From contig NZ_JAJKFV010000002.1 in NCBI RefSeq assembly GCF_020966775.1, positions 1 to 64,000 on the forward strand: DNA of 64,000 nt, given 5' to 3'. Origin of the DNA: Rhodopirellula halodulae. Its GTDB lineage: Bacteria; Planctomycetota; Planctomycetia; Pirellulales; Pirellulaceae. Under the pieces are notes generated by a model, which worked only from the letters and a program-made list of their open reading frames with translations, did not search any database and was not told where the DNA came from. This document shows positions 25,973-35,018 of this stretch, in pieces; position 1 is the stretch's first letter; each line of letters opens with the position of its first letter. The position numbers and the translations under genes were made by a program.

Positions 25973-27610
25973 TCATGCATCGCGACTCAGATATTGATGC
26001 ACGCAAGTGATGGCGAGTGCACCGTCGCCGGTGGCGAACGCGCATCGCTTGGTGGTTCCGCTTCGAACGTCACCAGCCGCGAACACACCGGGGCAGGTCG
26101 TCTCCAATTCGCAAGGCTCCCGTTCCAGCATCCATTCCCCGCGACCGCGAATCGCGGGACCGGTCAACACAAAGCCATGATCATCGAGTGCCACACCCTC
26201 GGGCAACCAATCGGTGTGAGGTTTCGCACCAACGAAAATGAACACACCCGAACACGCGACTGCTTGCTGATCGCCGCTGCTTGAGTTGCCGATCACCACC
26301 TGCTCCAACTGCTGCTCGCCGCCCAATGCTTGGATTTCAGTGTTGAACAAGACTTCGATGGCGTCTGTTTTTTCAATCCGATTGGCCAAGTAGTCGGACA
26401 TACTCTTGCGCAAATCATCTCCACGCAGCAACATCTTCACGGAGCTTGCATGCCGAGACAGATACATTGCGGCTTGGCCGGCTGAGTTCCCACCGCCCAC
26501 CACGATTGCGGTGGAATCGCGACACAGACGTGCCTCGACGGAGGTCGCCGAATAGTAGACACCCGCGCCTTCCAATCGGTCACAATGTTCGATCGGCAAA
26601 CGTCGGTACGAAGCTCCCGTCGCGATCAACACCGTTCGGGTACGCACGGTTTGCCCTGTGCACAACGTGACCAGATGATTTCCATCATCCATGCACTGCA
26701 TCGAGCGGACTTCTACCGGGGCAGTAAATTCAGCGCCGAACTTCATCGCCTGCAAGAAACCCAAGTTGGCCAGTTCGGTTCCGGGCAATCCCGCCGGAAA
26801 GCCCATGTAGTTTTCAATCTTGGAGCTCTGCCCGGCTTGGCCTCCCGGTCCCATTCGATCGACGACCAACGTCTTCAATCCTTCGGAAGCTCCATACACA
26901 GCTGCGGCCAAGCCCGCCGGACCAGCGCCAAGAATCAACACATCGTAGAGGTCCTCACGAATTTCTCGCGAGATTCCCAAGCACTCCGCAACCTTCGCCA
27001 GACTCGGTTGGCTCTCGACGTGTCGGCTGCAAACGATCACCGGCGTTTGTTCGGAGGTCATGCCCACCTCTTGCAACGCTTGCTGACCAACGGACTCCGC
27101 AACATCCTGAAACGTGTGCGGCACCTTGTTCTTGTAAAAGAACTCTCGCAGTCGCAACAACTCTTTGCAATTCGCATGGCCGATCACACGAATCCCGAGG
27201 AAGTCGGACTCCTCCAATAACTTGCGTCGCACCTGGAAAGCGGCCAGCAGTTTGTCGCTCAACTCAGGCACCTCGGACAGCGTGTGCCGGATGGTGCAGG
27301 ACGTGATTTCAATGACTTGCACATCGCCGCGAGCCCGCGCCGTGACCACCGCAGGACGCCCGGTCAACATGGTCACGTCGCCGGTGAATTCACCCGGCCC
27401 ATGGGTCGCCACCGTTTGGTCCACACCGGACGTCGCTTCGGTGACGACTACTTCCCCCGATTCAATCGCGAAGAACGAATAATCTCGCTGACCGTCCTCA
27501 AACAAGACATCTCCATCACGAAGCTGTTTTCGCGTCCCCAATTTGGCAAGACAGTCCAATTCGGACTCGGTCAATCTCGGAAAGGCGGTCGATTCATTCT
27601 CATTCAACAT
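25973..27610 (-). CDS. cyclic-nucleotide-domain flavoprotein of the thioredoxin-reductase fold
   Basis: A 545-residue fusion. Residues about 10-135 form a cyclic-nucleotide-binding (CRP-like) domain (LFEDGQRDYSFFAIESGEV ... GEFTGD). Residues 140-215 form a glutaredoxin/thioredoxin-like spacer without CXXC. From 222 on there is a thioredoxin-reductase-type module with FAD motif GAGPAG (228-233), GGQAGQSSKIENYMGFP, NAD(P)H motif VGGGNSAGQAA (371-381) and C-terminal FAD motif GVFAAGDVR. The active-site CATC of thioredoxin reductase is replaced by SATS (354-357), so it cannot reduce thioredoxin by the normal dithiol route. It likely oxidises NAD(P)H with another acceptor, gated by a nucleotide ligand. 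Its convergent neighbour is the NRAMP relative. Confidence 0.88.
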   Translation of the reverse strand: MLNENESTAFPRLTESELDCLAKLGTRKQLRDGDVLFEDGQRDYSFFAIESGEVVVTEATSGVDQTVATHGPGEFTGDVTMLTGRPAVVTARARGDVQVIEITSCTIRHTLSEVPELSDKLLAAFQVRRKLLEESDFLGIRVIGHANCKELLRLREFFYKNKVPHTFQDVAESVGQQALQEVGMTSEQTPVIVCSRHVESQPSLAKVAECLGISREIREDLYDVLILGAGPAGLAAAVYGASEGLKTLVVDRMGPGGQAGQSSKIENYMGFPAGLPGTELANLGFLQAMKFGAEFTAPVEVRSMQCMDDGNHLVTLCTGQTVRTRTVLIATGASYRRLPIEHCDRLEGAGVYYSATSVEARLCRDSTAIVVGGGNSAGQAAMYLSRHASSVKMLLRGDDLRKSMSDYLANRIEKTDAIEVLFNTEIQALGGEQQLEQVVIGNSSSGDQQAVACSGVFIFVGAKPHTDWLPEGVALDDHGFVLTGPAIRGRGEWMLEREPCELETTCPGVFAAGDVRSGTTKRCAFATGDGALAITCVHQYLSRDA

Positions 27611-27761
27611 CAGTGGCGCCTTCGCGAAAAAGTTGGGACAGGAACGTCAACGGTCGGAACCTGCCACTACATCCTACGCGAATCGCAAAGAGTCACTGCA
27701 AAGACTCATCGTACGGACGAACCCCACGACCCCAAAAATGGGATCGATTGGCAAAGCGGGC

Positions 27762-28598
27762 TCACTGCGTGTTCGCTCGAAAGACGAATCCCTTTTGCTC
27801 ATTCGGATCCGCCAAACGGATCTGTCCATCGCATCCTTGGGCTGACGAGCACGTCCCCGACGCCACCAGCAGGCCTCCCTCGGGTCCCGCTTCGATGCCC
27901 AGCGCGCAATTCGCCTCGTAGCGACCCACCATTTCGAAATCACCATCGGTGACCAGCAAGATCGCAGGCGAACCGTAACAACCAAACCACCACCGACCGT
28001 TTGCAAACGAAGCAGTTTGGATTCCCAAATGCGTGTGCCCACTGGCCACCACATGTTTTCGGACGAACTGAAATTCACCGTCATATTCGTAGACGTAGTT
28101 TTCATCGATGGACTCCGGCAAGCCACCAACGACGAAAAAATGGCCATCCCGATGCCCGATACCGCCAGCACCGTGGAAAACCTCCTGCACCTCGTGACGA
28201 CTGATCTCTTCCAGCGTCTCGGCATCGTAGACGTAGACCCATGAGTCGGCGTTGCCCTCGGCGTCATTGAATCTCCCCAGATTCACGGCCACGTAGATCT
28301 TTCCGTCGCGAACGCAGAGGTCACCGTGATGGTTGGCGGCGGACACCTTCTTCAGAACGATTCCGGACGAATCCGTTTTGACCAGAGATGTCGTGAAGGA
28401 CCAATAAAGATGCTCACCATCGGAACCAACGCCTTGCAGGTGATGTGAGTAGTGCCCCTCACAGTGAACCGGCGACGGGTTTGTTTCCGCAGCGATCGTG
28501 AGGCTGGAATTGCCGCCGAACGCGATGAGAAAGCCAACGAGCATCGCGGTAGGCAAACGCAAAAAACAACAACGAAAAGAAGTCAGGGTGCAAAGCAT
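27762..28598 (-). CDS. secreted beta-propeller-like hypothetical protein
   Basis: A 278-residue protein from ATG 28598 (ATG 28544 would still leave a signal-like segment). An N-terminal hydrophobic stretch (LPTAMLVGFLIAFGG) precedes repeating strands with Asp/Gly turns: GVGSDGEHLYWSFTTSLVKTD, LCVRDGKIYVAVNLG, SWVYVYDAETLEEI, FVVGGLPE and YVYEYDGEFQFV. These look like a secreted beta-propeller of the SMP-30/quinoprotein kind. No metal ligands are assigned. It lies 106 bases downstream of the M14 peptidase gene on the same strand. Function unknown. Confidence 0.65.
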   Translation of the reverse strand: MLCTLTSFRCCFLRLPTAMLVGFLIAFGGNSSLTIAAETNPSPVHCEGHYSHHLQGVGSDGEHLYWSFTTSLVKTDSSGIVLKKVSAANHHGDLCVRDGKIYVAVNLGRFNDAEGNADSWVYVYDAETLEEISRHEVQEVFHGAGGIGHRDGHFFVVGGLPESIDENYVYEYDGEFQFVRKHVVASGHTHLGIQTASFANGRWWFGCYGSPAILLVTDGDFEMVGRYEANCALGIEAGPEGGLLVASGTCSSAQGCDGQIRLADPNEQKGFVFRANTQ

Positions 28599-28704
28599 AG
28601 GAGGAACCGTTTCAAAAAGGCGGATTGACCAAATCGAACCGGACTGTCGCGAATGCCGCAGGCTCATGCAAACCTTCTTCAACGAGAATTCATGAACGGA
28701 GTGT

Positions 28705-29958
28705 TCAGTCCAAGTTGGCTTTGCGAGCCAGCAACAACTTCATCATTTCCTCTGCGGATCCGACAGCGATGTTGCGAATGCGTTCGCGGTCGGTCTCATC
28801 GCCGAATTCGTATGTCACGGCGTGGATACCAATCTCACGTGCCACCCATGCTTTGCTGGTGCTCCGATGAGCATTGTGACCATCGTCACGAATCATCGTG
28901 GATTCGCCCAGTCGATTGTTCATCGACTGCAACCAATCCGCGGTGAAGCCTTCCGGGAAAAGCTTGGTCTTCTTGGGAACGGTGTAGAAGACTTCGTTGT
29001 AGGTGCTGTGGAAGTCGAGGAACAACCACATACGTTTGCCTTGTTCGCCACGCAGGCTGACAATGTCGTTGTGGATGGCACGCGTTTCGGGTTCTTTGAA
29101 TTGCAGCCAATCACGATTGAGATCCACACCGTTGGCGTTGGAACGCCAGTACCCCTTGGCGACTCCGTCCGGGTTGGCAATGGGAATCGCAACCGTCAGG
29201 AATTCTTGCCGGTATCGTTTGGCAAGCTCGCTATCACCACACAATGCTTCGATGAAGTGCATCATGCCGATCGTGCCGGTAACCTCCGGCGGGTGCTGGC
29301 GTGATAACGCGTAGACCACGTCTCGCGTGTCGGGGTTACCGATCGCCAAACGATGAATGGGCCGATCCATGACCGAGTGACCAGCGACGGACGATTCCAC
29401 AAACGGCAACTTCGCCAGCGTGTCGACCCAATTGGCGATGTCTTTGTTGCCAACTAATTCTTGCCCGGCCACCCATAGCATTTGGTTGCTGACTGGCAAA
29501 CGTAACGTCACCTCGCGACCGCCAGGATGACGCGCCACGATCAAATGCTCCGCCGGTTCCCAGTTCACACGGTCGCGGCTGATCTTGGGTTCGTACCGAT
29601 GCGATCCGCCTTCGTACCGCAAGCGAACTTTGATGTGACGTGGGTTTGTCGAAGAGACCCGGAACGCGTACCAGGCACTGTCATTGATGGGTTCGTTTTC
29701 AGGGCGGATGAGGATCTCAAAATCATCGCCGCTGTATTCGACCAATTCGTCAATCTTGCCACCGGCAAAGTCCGTCTCGAAGCTGACCTCATTGTCTTGA
29801 GACAGGAACTTCAGCGTCGGCGTGATTTCCGCAGACGGGTCTGCGAAAACGAATGATGCACCGACGATCGTAAAGACAATCACGAGCGACGCGTTGCGCA
29901 ACAGGAGACGTGCGTAGGACAAAGTTTCCCAGCGGGATAGAGAAAAAACAAATCGCAT
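28705..29958 (-). CDS. M14-family zinc carboxypeptidase-like protein, exported
   Basis: A 417-residue protein. A signal/anchor segment (LVIVFTIVGASFVFA) is followed by an N-terminal beta-sandwich like that of cytosolic-carboxypeptidase relatives (DNEVSFETDFAGG, WYAFRVSS). The M14 catalytic domain has zinc ligands His and Glu in SRQHPPEVTG, the third His in LFLDFHSTY, the substrate Arg in GVDLNRDW, and the catalytic Glu in AVTYEFGDE. All catalytic residues are present, so peptidase or amidohydrolase activity is expected in the periplasm. ATG 29958 is preferred over TTG 29964. Confidence 0.88.
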   Translation of the reverse strand: MRFVFSLSRWETLSYARLLLRNASLVIVFTIVGASFVFADPSAEITPTLKFLSQDNEVSFETDFAGGKIDELVEYSGDDFEILIRPENEPINDSAWYAFRVSSTNPRHIKVRLRYEGGSHRYEPKISRDRVNWEPAEHLIVARHPGGREVTLRLPVSNQMLWVAGQELVGNKDIANWVDTLAKLPFVESSVAGHSVMDRPIHRLAIGNPDTRDVVYALSRQHPPEVTGTIGMMHFIEALCGDSELAKRYRQEFLTVAIPIANPDGVAKGYWRSNANGVDLNRDWLQFKEPETRAIHNDIVSLRGEQGKRMWLFLDFHSTYNEVFYTVPKKTKLFPEGFTADWLQSMNNRLGESTMIRDDGHNAHRSTSKAWVAREIGIHAVTYEFGDETDRERIRNIAVGSAEEMMKLLLARKANLD

Positions 29959-30515
29959 GATCAACCCTTAGGTTTCAACGCTTCACCTGACGAAGTGTTT
30001 TCCGACCGGGGGCGTCCATTGCGGAACGACGAACGGGGGCACACCGGGTTAACCGTTTTGACACGGTGATTCCGGCAGTCGCGCGTCGACGTTGGCTTCC
30101 AGCGGACTGGTTCAACAGTGGGTGGAAGCAATCGCAAGCGACGTACCTCGGGGGCAGCGTCTGGTTGCTCGGTGGGAGTTGGGTGGGAGAAAGGCGGGAT
30201 TCCTGTTGGAATTTTCAAAGAAATTCTAGACCATCGTGAAACAGGCCGTACTTTCCCAGTTCCCGTGCTCGCCTGATTGGCAAATGGTTTTCCGCTAACT
30301 GGAAATTAGGTTTCCACCTCAGCAGTACGCGTCGGAAGATCAGTTATCGAGCGGTCGAATTCGAAGGTGTCTACCAAGCAAATTGGAACGTTCGGTGAAA
30401 TCATCTGTCGATCGCTCCAGCGGGACATGGATTGGTCCGGCAGATGCGTTGCTGCGGCGAGTCCGTTTCCCCGCGACGAGGCTGCGTCTGGTGCGATGCC
30501 AGCAGATTGACGGGG
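29959..30515. other. divergent intergenic region, no gene recognised
   Basis: About 555 bases between the divergent M14 peptidase and PQQ-propeller genes. Several short frames are open, but they give basic, low-complexity translations without motifs. I find no RNA gene, repeat or clear promoter. Confidence 0.45.
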
Positions 30516-32801
30516 ATGGATTTCACCCCGGAAAAACTCGTGAAGCGATTGTCGTTGCGATCGGATTTCTTGGCCGTTGTCTGTGCCGCATCCACCGTGT
30601 TTGGTCCGTTGTTGATCGGCCAAGCCTCCACCCATGCCGCAGATTGGCCCAATTGGCGTGGTCCAACTCAAAACGGAATCTCCACCGAGGTCGGTTTGAT
30701 CGAAGCGTTCGACCCCAAAGGCGGTCCCGGCAGCAATGTGCTTTGGAAAAGCGAACTGGCGGCGGGGACCTCTACGCCGATCGTGATGAACGGAAGACTA
30801 TTCACAATCGTTCGCGATCAGCCGGGCATTCGAAAGGACGCGGAGAAAGTCATTGCCCTCGACGCGGATTCAGGCGAGTTGCTCTGGGAGAACGTTTACA
30901 ACGTTTTTCTCTCGGACTTGCCCGCCGAGCGTGTCGGGTGGTCGCATGTTTGCGGTGATCCTGAACTGGATCGTGTCTACGCCCTGGGAGCGTGTTGCTT
31001 CCTTCTGTGCATGGACGCCGCGACGGGCAAAACCGTTTGGTCGCGATCGATGAGTGAAGAGTTTGGCATGCTCAGCACCTACGGCGGCCGCACGAACACA
31101 CCGGTCGTGTTTGAAAATCTCGTCATCATCAGTGGCGTGACGACGGGCTGGGATGAGAACGCTCGTCCCGCTCATCGGTTCTTTGCCTTTGACAAGCAAG
31201 ACGGCACGTTGGTTTGGAGCATCAGCACCCGACCTCTGCCGGAGGACACCACCTACAGCACGCCCGTCGTCAAAGTCATTGGTGACCAAGCGGTCATGGT
31301 GGCGGGAAGTGGCGACGGAGACGTGTACGGGATTCAACCTCGCACGGGAAAGATCCTGTGGCGTCAAGCAATTTCGCGCCGTGGCATCAACACTTCGGTG
31401 GCGGTCGATGCGGAAGGCAATGTCTTTGCAACTCACGGGGAAGAAAACCCCGCAGGAACCGCCATGGGCGCGGTGGTTCGGATTGATGCGCGTCATGCCT
31501 CTTTGGAATCGGCTTCTGCAGAAGCTTGGCGAACCGAAGAAATCATGTCCGGAAAAAGCTCCCCGTTGCTTGTGGGCGACCGCCTCTACGTGGTGGAAGA
31601 CTCATCGCGATTGCGAATCCTGGACCGGCAATCCGGCGAAGAGGTTGGCGAGCCGATGAAGCTGGGCACGTCGATGCGTGGCAGCTTGCTGTACGCCGAT
31701 GGCAAAATCTACGCCTGCACCGTACAAGGTGTCTTTCATGTGTTGCGACCCACTCAGGATGGCGTGGAATCGTTGTTCAAAATCCGATTGCCGCGGGGAC
31801 ACGAAGCGGGCGGGTCACCCATCGCCGCGGAAGGTCGGATCTACTTGCCGACCACCGGCGGACTGTTTTGCCTAAAGAACGAAACCGTCACTCGCGGGCA
31901 AGGCAATCAAGAAGATGCGGCCAACTTGACCATCTCGGGAAGCGACCTTTTGTCAATGGAACGCGATCCCGCGGAAGATCCAACTCCGGCGCAACTGCAG
32001 TTGGTCCCGGCCGAAGCGATCGTTCAACCGGGCCAATCCCTTCCATTCAACGTTGCCATCTTCAATTCGCTGGGCCAGCAATTGAAGTTGAGCGAGGAAG
32101 CGTTGAGCTTTGACATTCAGGGTGCCGGCACGATTGACCGGGATGGGTTGTTTGTTGCTGATTCGGAGTTGCTGCACCGTTCCGCCGTCGTGCGAGTACG
32201 AATGGGCGAGTTGACCGCCACCGCGAAATTGCGAATCGTCCCGGCGTTGCCTTGGGCTTTCAACTTTTCTGATGGAGACGTGCCGATCACTTGGATCGGG
32301 GCTCGGTATCGACATGAAGGTCGGCAAGCGGACGGCAATGGCGTGATCGCGAAAGTGTCGACGATTCCTAAGGGCACGCGAAGCCAAGCTTGGTTTGGTC
32401 CGACGGACTTACACGATTACACCATCACCGCGGACGTGAAGGCTCAACCGGGCAACAAACTGCCTGACATGGGAGTCATCGCCCAACGCTACACCTTGGA
32501 TTTGATGGGTGAGTCCCAGCAATTGCAGATCCGGACTTGGGCGGCCCAGTTGCGGATGGCTCAGAGCGTTCCCGTGACTTGGAAAGCGGGCGTGTGGTAC
32601 ACGCTGAAATTCCAAGCCACGACGGAAGGCGACCAGGCCGTCCTGCGGGGAAAGGTTTGGCCTCGCGACAAAGTCGAACCAAGTGAATGGACGGTGACCG
32701 CAACGGACGAGGCTCCCAACCGCAGTGGAAGTCCCGGTTTGTTCGGAAACGCGACCAACGCTGAGTTTCTGATCGACAACGTGACGGTTCAGCCCAACTG
32801 A
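30516..32801 (+). CDS. exported PQQ-like beta-propeller protein with C-terminal concanavalin-like region
   Basis: A 761-residue protein from ATG 30516. Its N-terminal signal (FLAVVCAASTVFGPLLIG, cleaved near THAAD) precedes the planctomycete hallmark WPNWRGPTQNGIS. Propeller blades of the quinoprotein/PQQ-like type follow (ALDADSGELLWENVY, CMDAATGKTVWS, GIQPRTGKILWRQAI, SGSGDGDVYG-like strands) to about residue 480. Then come an Ig-like segment (VPAEAIVQPGQSLPFNVAIF) and a C-terminal beta-sandwich (about 590-761). No PQQ-binding dehydrogenase active site is obvious, so it is more likely a binding or scaffold protein. The in-frame TTG/ATG codons upstream would add a cysteine-rich leader incompatible with a signal peptide. 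Confidence 0.85.
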   Translation: MDFTPEKLVKRLSLRSDFLAVVCAASTVFGPLLIGQASTHAADWPNWRGPTQNGISTEVGLIEAFDPKGGPGSNVLWKSELAAGTSTPIVMNGRLFTIVRDQPGIRKDAEKVIALDADSGELLWENVYNVFLSDLPAERVGWSHVCGDPELDRVYALGACCFLLCMDAATGKTVWSRSMSEEFGMLSTYGGRTNTPVVFENLVIISGVTTGWDENARPAHRFFAFDKQDGTLVWSISTRPLPEDTTYSTPVVKVIGDQAVMVAGSGDGDVYGIQPRTGKILWRQAISRRGINTSVAVDAEGNVFATHGEENPAGTAMGAVVRIDARHASLESASAEAWRTEEIMSGKSSPLLVGDRLYVVEDSSRLRILDRQSGEEVGEPMKLGTSMRGSLLYADGKIYACTVQGVFHVLRPTQDGVESLFKIRLPRGHEAGGSPIAAEGRIYLPTTGGLFCLKNETVTRGQGNQEDAANLTISGSDLLSMERDPAEDPTPAQLQLVPAEAIVQPGQSLPFNVAIFNSLGQQLKLSEEALSFDIQGAGTIDRDGLFVADSELLHRSAVVRVRMGELTATAKLRIVPALPWAFNFSDGDVPITWIGARYRHEGRQADGNGVIAKVSTIPKGTRSQAWFGPTDLHDYTITADVKAQPGNKLPDMGVIAQRYTLDLMGESQQLQIRTWAAQLRMAQSVPVTWKAGVWYTLKFQATTEGDQAVLRGKVWPRDKVEPSEWTVTATDEAPNRSGSPGLFGNATNAEFLIDNVTVQPN

Positions 32802-32831
32802 TCGCCATCCGTTTCCTCAACGAACCAAGGT

Positions 32832-34238
32832 TTGTCACTCAAGAGTGGCGAGGCTTGGTTCCTGCATTCGTCCGCACGCCAACCTCGTTTGAATCATCCT
32901 TCGTTGTCCAACTCTTCGCCATCCAAAACCACCGTCGCCATTGTCTGCTTCATCGCGGCGATCGGTTTCGCTTTCGATATCTATGAACTGTTGATGCTGC
33001 CGTTGATATTGCGGCCAGCGTTGCAGGAACTCGAAGGAATCAATCCAGGCACGCCTGAGTTTGAATATTGGCGTGGCATGTTGTTCTTTGTGCCCGCGAT
33101 GGTGGGCGGTGTTTTTGGATTGTTCGGTGGCTACCTAACGGACTTGATGGGACGTCGTCGCGTTTTGACGTTCAGCATTTTGCTTTACGCCATCGCCGCG
33201 TTCGCCAGTGGCTTTGTAACCTCGATTGGTATGTTGCTGTTCCTGCGATGTCTGGTGTTCATTGGGGTTTGTGTCGAGTTCGTTGCCGCCGTGGCTTGGG
33301 TTGCGGAATTGTTCCCCAATGTCAAACAACGTGAAGCCGCGCTGGGCTACACCCAGGCGTTCTCGTCCGTCGGTGGATTGTTGGTCACGGGAGCCAACTA
33401 CTTGGCCATTCAATACGCCATGTCATTGCCGGAAATCGTCGGCGGTCATGAAGCGTGGAGATACACGGTGATCTCGGGTGTGATTCCCGCGATTCCGCTG
33501 GTGCTGATCCGACCGTTTCTTCCCGAATCGCCAGAATGGGCACGCAAGAAGGCCGAAGGAACTTTGCAACGGCCGAGTATCTCGGCTTTGTTTGCACCCG
33601 ATTTACGACGCACAACGATCGTCACCACGTTGATGTTCGCTTGCAGTTACGGAGCTGCGTTTGGTGCATTGCAGCAAGTGCCTTCGATCGTTCCAAGCCT
33701 ACCCCAAGTCAAATCGCAAACTGCTGGACTGACTCCGCCCGCAGCGAAGAAGGTCGAACAATCAACCGCTGCAACGGTGAACGGTTATCAGGAGATCGGT
33801 GGATTGCTTGGACGTTTTGCTTTGGCGGCGTTGGCCGTGGCCGTGGTCAGTCGACGGTGGCTGCTTCGAATCTTCCAGTGGCCAGGATTGGTGATCGTCC
33901 CGCTCGTGTTTTGGTTTCCCGCTCGAGGTGACTTGGAGTGGTTGAAGTGGGGCATCTTGCTGTGTGGCTTCTTCACCGTTGCTCAGTTCAGTTTCTGGGG
34001 CAACTATTTGCCACGAGCGTTCCCACTGCACTTGCGAGGCACCGGCGAAAGCTTTGCCGCGAATATTGGAGGACGAATGATTGGGACGTCCTTTGCCGCG
34101 GTGACGGCTTGGCTGACCACCATGCTGCCATCGGGAAGCACGGCGGTCGCGGCGGCGGTCGTTGCATTGTTTGTCTATTCGGTGGGATCTCTGCTCTCGT
34201 TTTGGTTGCCAGAACCACTGCCGGAAGAAACGATCTAG
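32832..34238 (+). CDS. major facilitator superfamily transporter
   Basis: A 468-residue, 12-helix transporter. The helix 2-3 loop carries the MFS motif GGYLTDLMGRRRVL. Helix 1 contains FAFDIYELLMLPLIL with an intramembrane Asp, and the central loop ends LPESPEWARKK as in sugar/organic acid porters (2.A.1 type). A central hydrophilic insertion (SQTAGLTPPAAKKVEQST) separates the halves. No ATG is available before helix 1. TTG 32832 gives the longest N-terminus and TTG 32889 is another candidate, so the start is uncertain. The gene follows the PQQ-propeller gene by about 30 bases and may be co-transcribed. Substrate unknown. Confidence 0.83.
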   Translation: MSLKSGEAWFLHSSARQPRLNHPSLSNSSPSKTTVAIVCFIAAIGFAFDIYELLMLPLILRPALQELEGINPGTPEFEYWRGMLFFVPAMVGGVFGLFGGYLTDLMGRRRVLTFSILLYAIAAFASGFVTSIGMLLFLRCLVFIGVCVEFVAAVAWVAELFPNVKQREAALGYTQAFSSVGGLLVTGANYLAIQYAMSLPEIVGGHEAWRYTVISGVIPAIPLVLIRPFLPESPEWARKKAEGTLQRPSISALFAPDLRRTTIVTTLMFACSYGAAFGALQQVPSIVPSLPQVKSQTAGLTPPAAKKVEQSTAATVNGYQEIGGLLGRFALAALAVAVVSRRWLLRIFQWPGLVIVPLVFWFPARGDLEWLKWGILLCGFFTVAQFSFWGNYLPRAFPLHLRGTGESFAANIGGRMIGTSFAAVTAWLTTMLPSGSTAVAAAVVALFVYSVGSLLSFWLPEPLPEETI

Positions 34239-34268
34239 CAAACGTTCAGGTCAGCCTGCCGTTCCTGT

Positions 34269-34652
34269 TCAGTGGTCCGCGTGTTCGGTCGCAGCCGGCA
34301 ATTGCAACATGCAATCTTTGTAGCCCGTCACCACGGGATACCTCGCCGCGAGCTTGATCGCGTGTTCGAGTAACGCAATTGCCGTTTCTCGGTCGCCGAC
34401 GCTGGCTCGTGAGAACGCTTGCTCGGCAAAATCCGAAGCCTTGCGAGCGTCCGTTTCGACCTGTTCCAGCCAAACCGCCGCCAAGTTCCAACATGCGGCC
34501 TCTTCACCACGGAGTGCCTTCGCGGCCAAGGAAGCCTGTTGGCTGGTCAATCCATTCAGATTGACTTCGCAGGTTCCAAATTGGGTGTCCCAGCAGCAAC
34601 CCGACCAGGCGTTCTGTGCGGCAAGGATGGATTGCCGAAGGGACTCAAGCAT
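34269..34652 (-). CDS. small hypothetical protein
   Basis: A 127-residue, mostly alpha-helical protein from ATG 34652 (ATG 34685 is possible but would overlap the divergent kinase reading frame). It has patterned helices (LRQSILAAQNAWSGCCW, TSQQASLAAKALRGEEAACW, AEQAFSRASVGDRETAIALL) with TPR-like spacing and a conserved-looking CCWDTQFGTCEVN segment. No signal or recognised domain. It converges on the MFS gene. Function unknown. Confidence 0.6.
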   Translation of the reverse strand: MLESLRQSILAAQNAWSGCCWDTQFGTCEVNLNGLTSQQASLAAKALRGEEAACWNLAAVWLEQVETDARKASDFAEQAFSRASVGDRETAIALLEHAIKLAARYPVVTGYKDCMLQLPAATEHADH

Positions 34653-34673
34653 GGAGCGAGGTTTGAATGAGGA

Positions 34674-34976
34674 ATGTCGGTCCATTGCGTTCGCTTCATG
34701 GCGTTCCGCGAATCCCGAATCTACAATGGACCAGTCCCCATCGGATGCAAACGCTGTACCCGCCCCTCATCGCTCTTGCCGTCTTTCAGTTTCATTCGCA
34801 GTTCTCTTTCCACCGTCGTCTACTGCATCGCACTCGCGGTCAACTCGTTGTTGTTGACCAATGCGATCGTGCGGAGCGAATCGAACTGGGGTTACTTCGT
34901 TCTGCTAACACTGCTGTTGCTCTACGGTGTTTTGCAACGATTCGAATGGCGGCGGAAACAACGGATTCAAACATAG
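34674..34976 (+). pseudogene. N-terminal membrane segment of the histidine kinase, cut off by TAG
   Basis: An open frame with two hydrophobic helices (TVVYCIALAVNSLLLTNAIV and WGYFVLLTLLLLYGVLQ) and the start of a basic coiled coil (RFEWRRKQRIQT). It ends at TAG 34974-34976. The very next codon continues in the same frame into the kinase (ESLAKQQVERRRQRLESLG), so this looks like the sensor/anchor part of one kinase gene interrupted by a nonsense codon. ATG 34698 is another possible start. It might still be made as a short membrane peptide. Confidence 0.6.
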
Positions 34977-35018
34977 GAATCGCTGGCGAAGCAGCAAGTT
35001 GAGCGACGACGGCAACGT

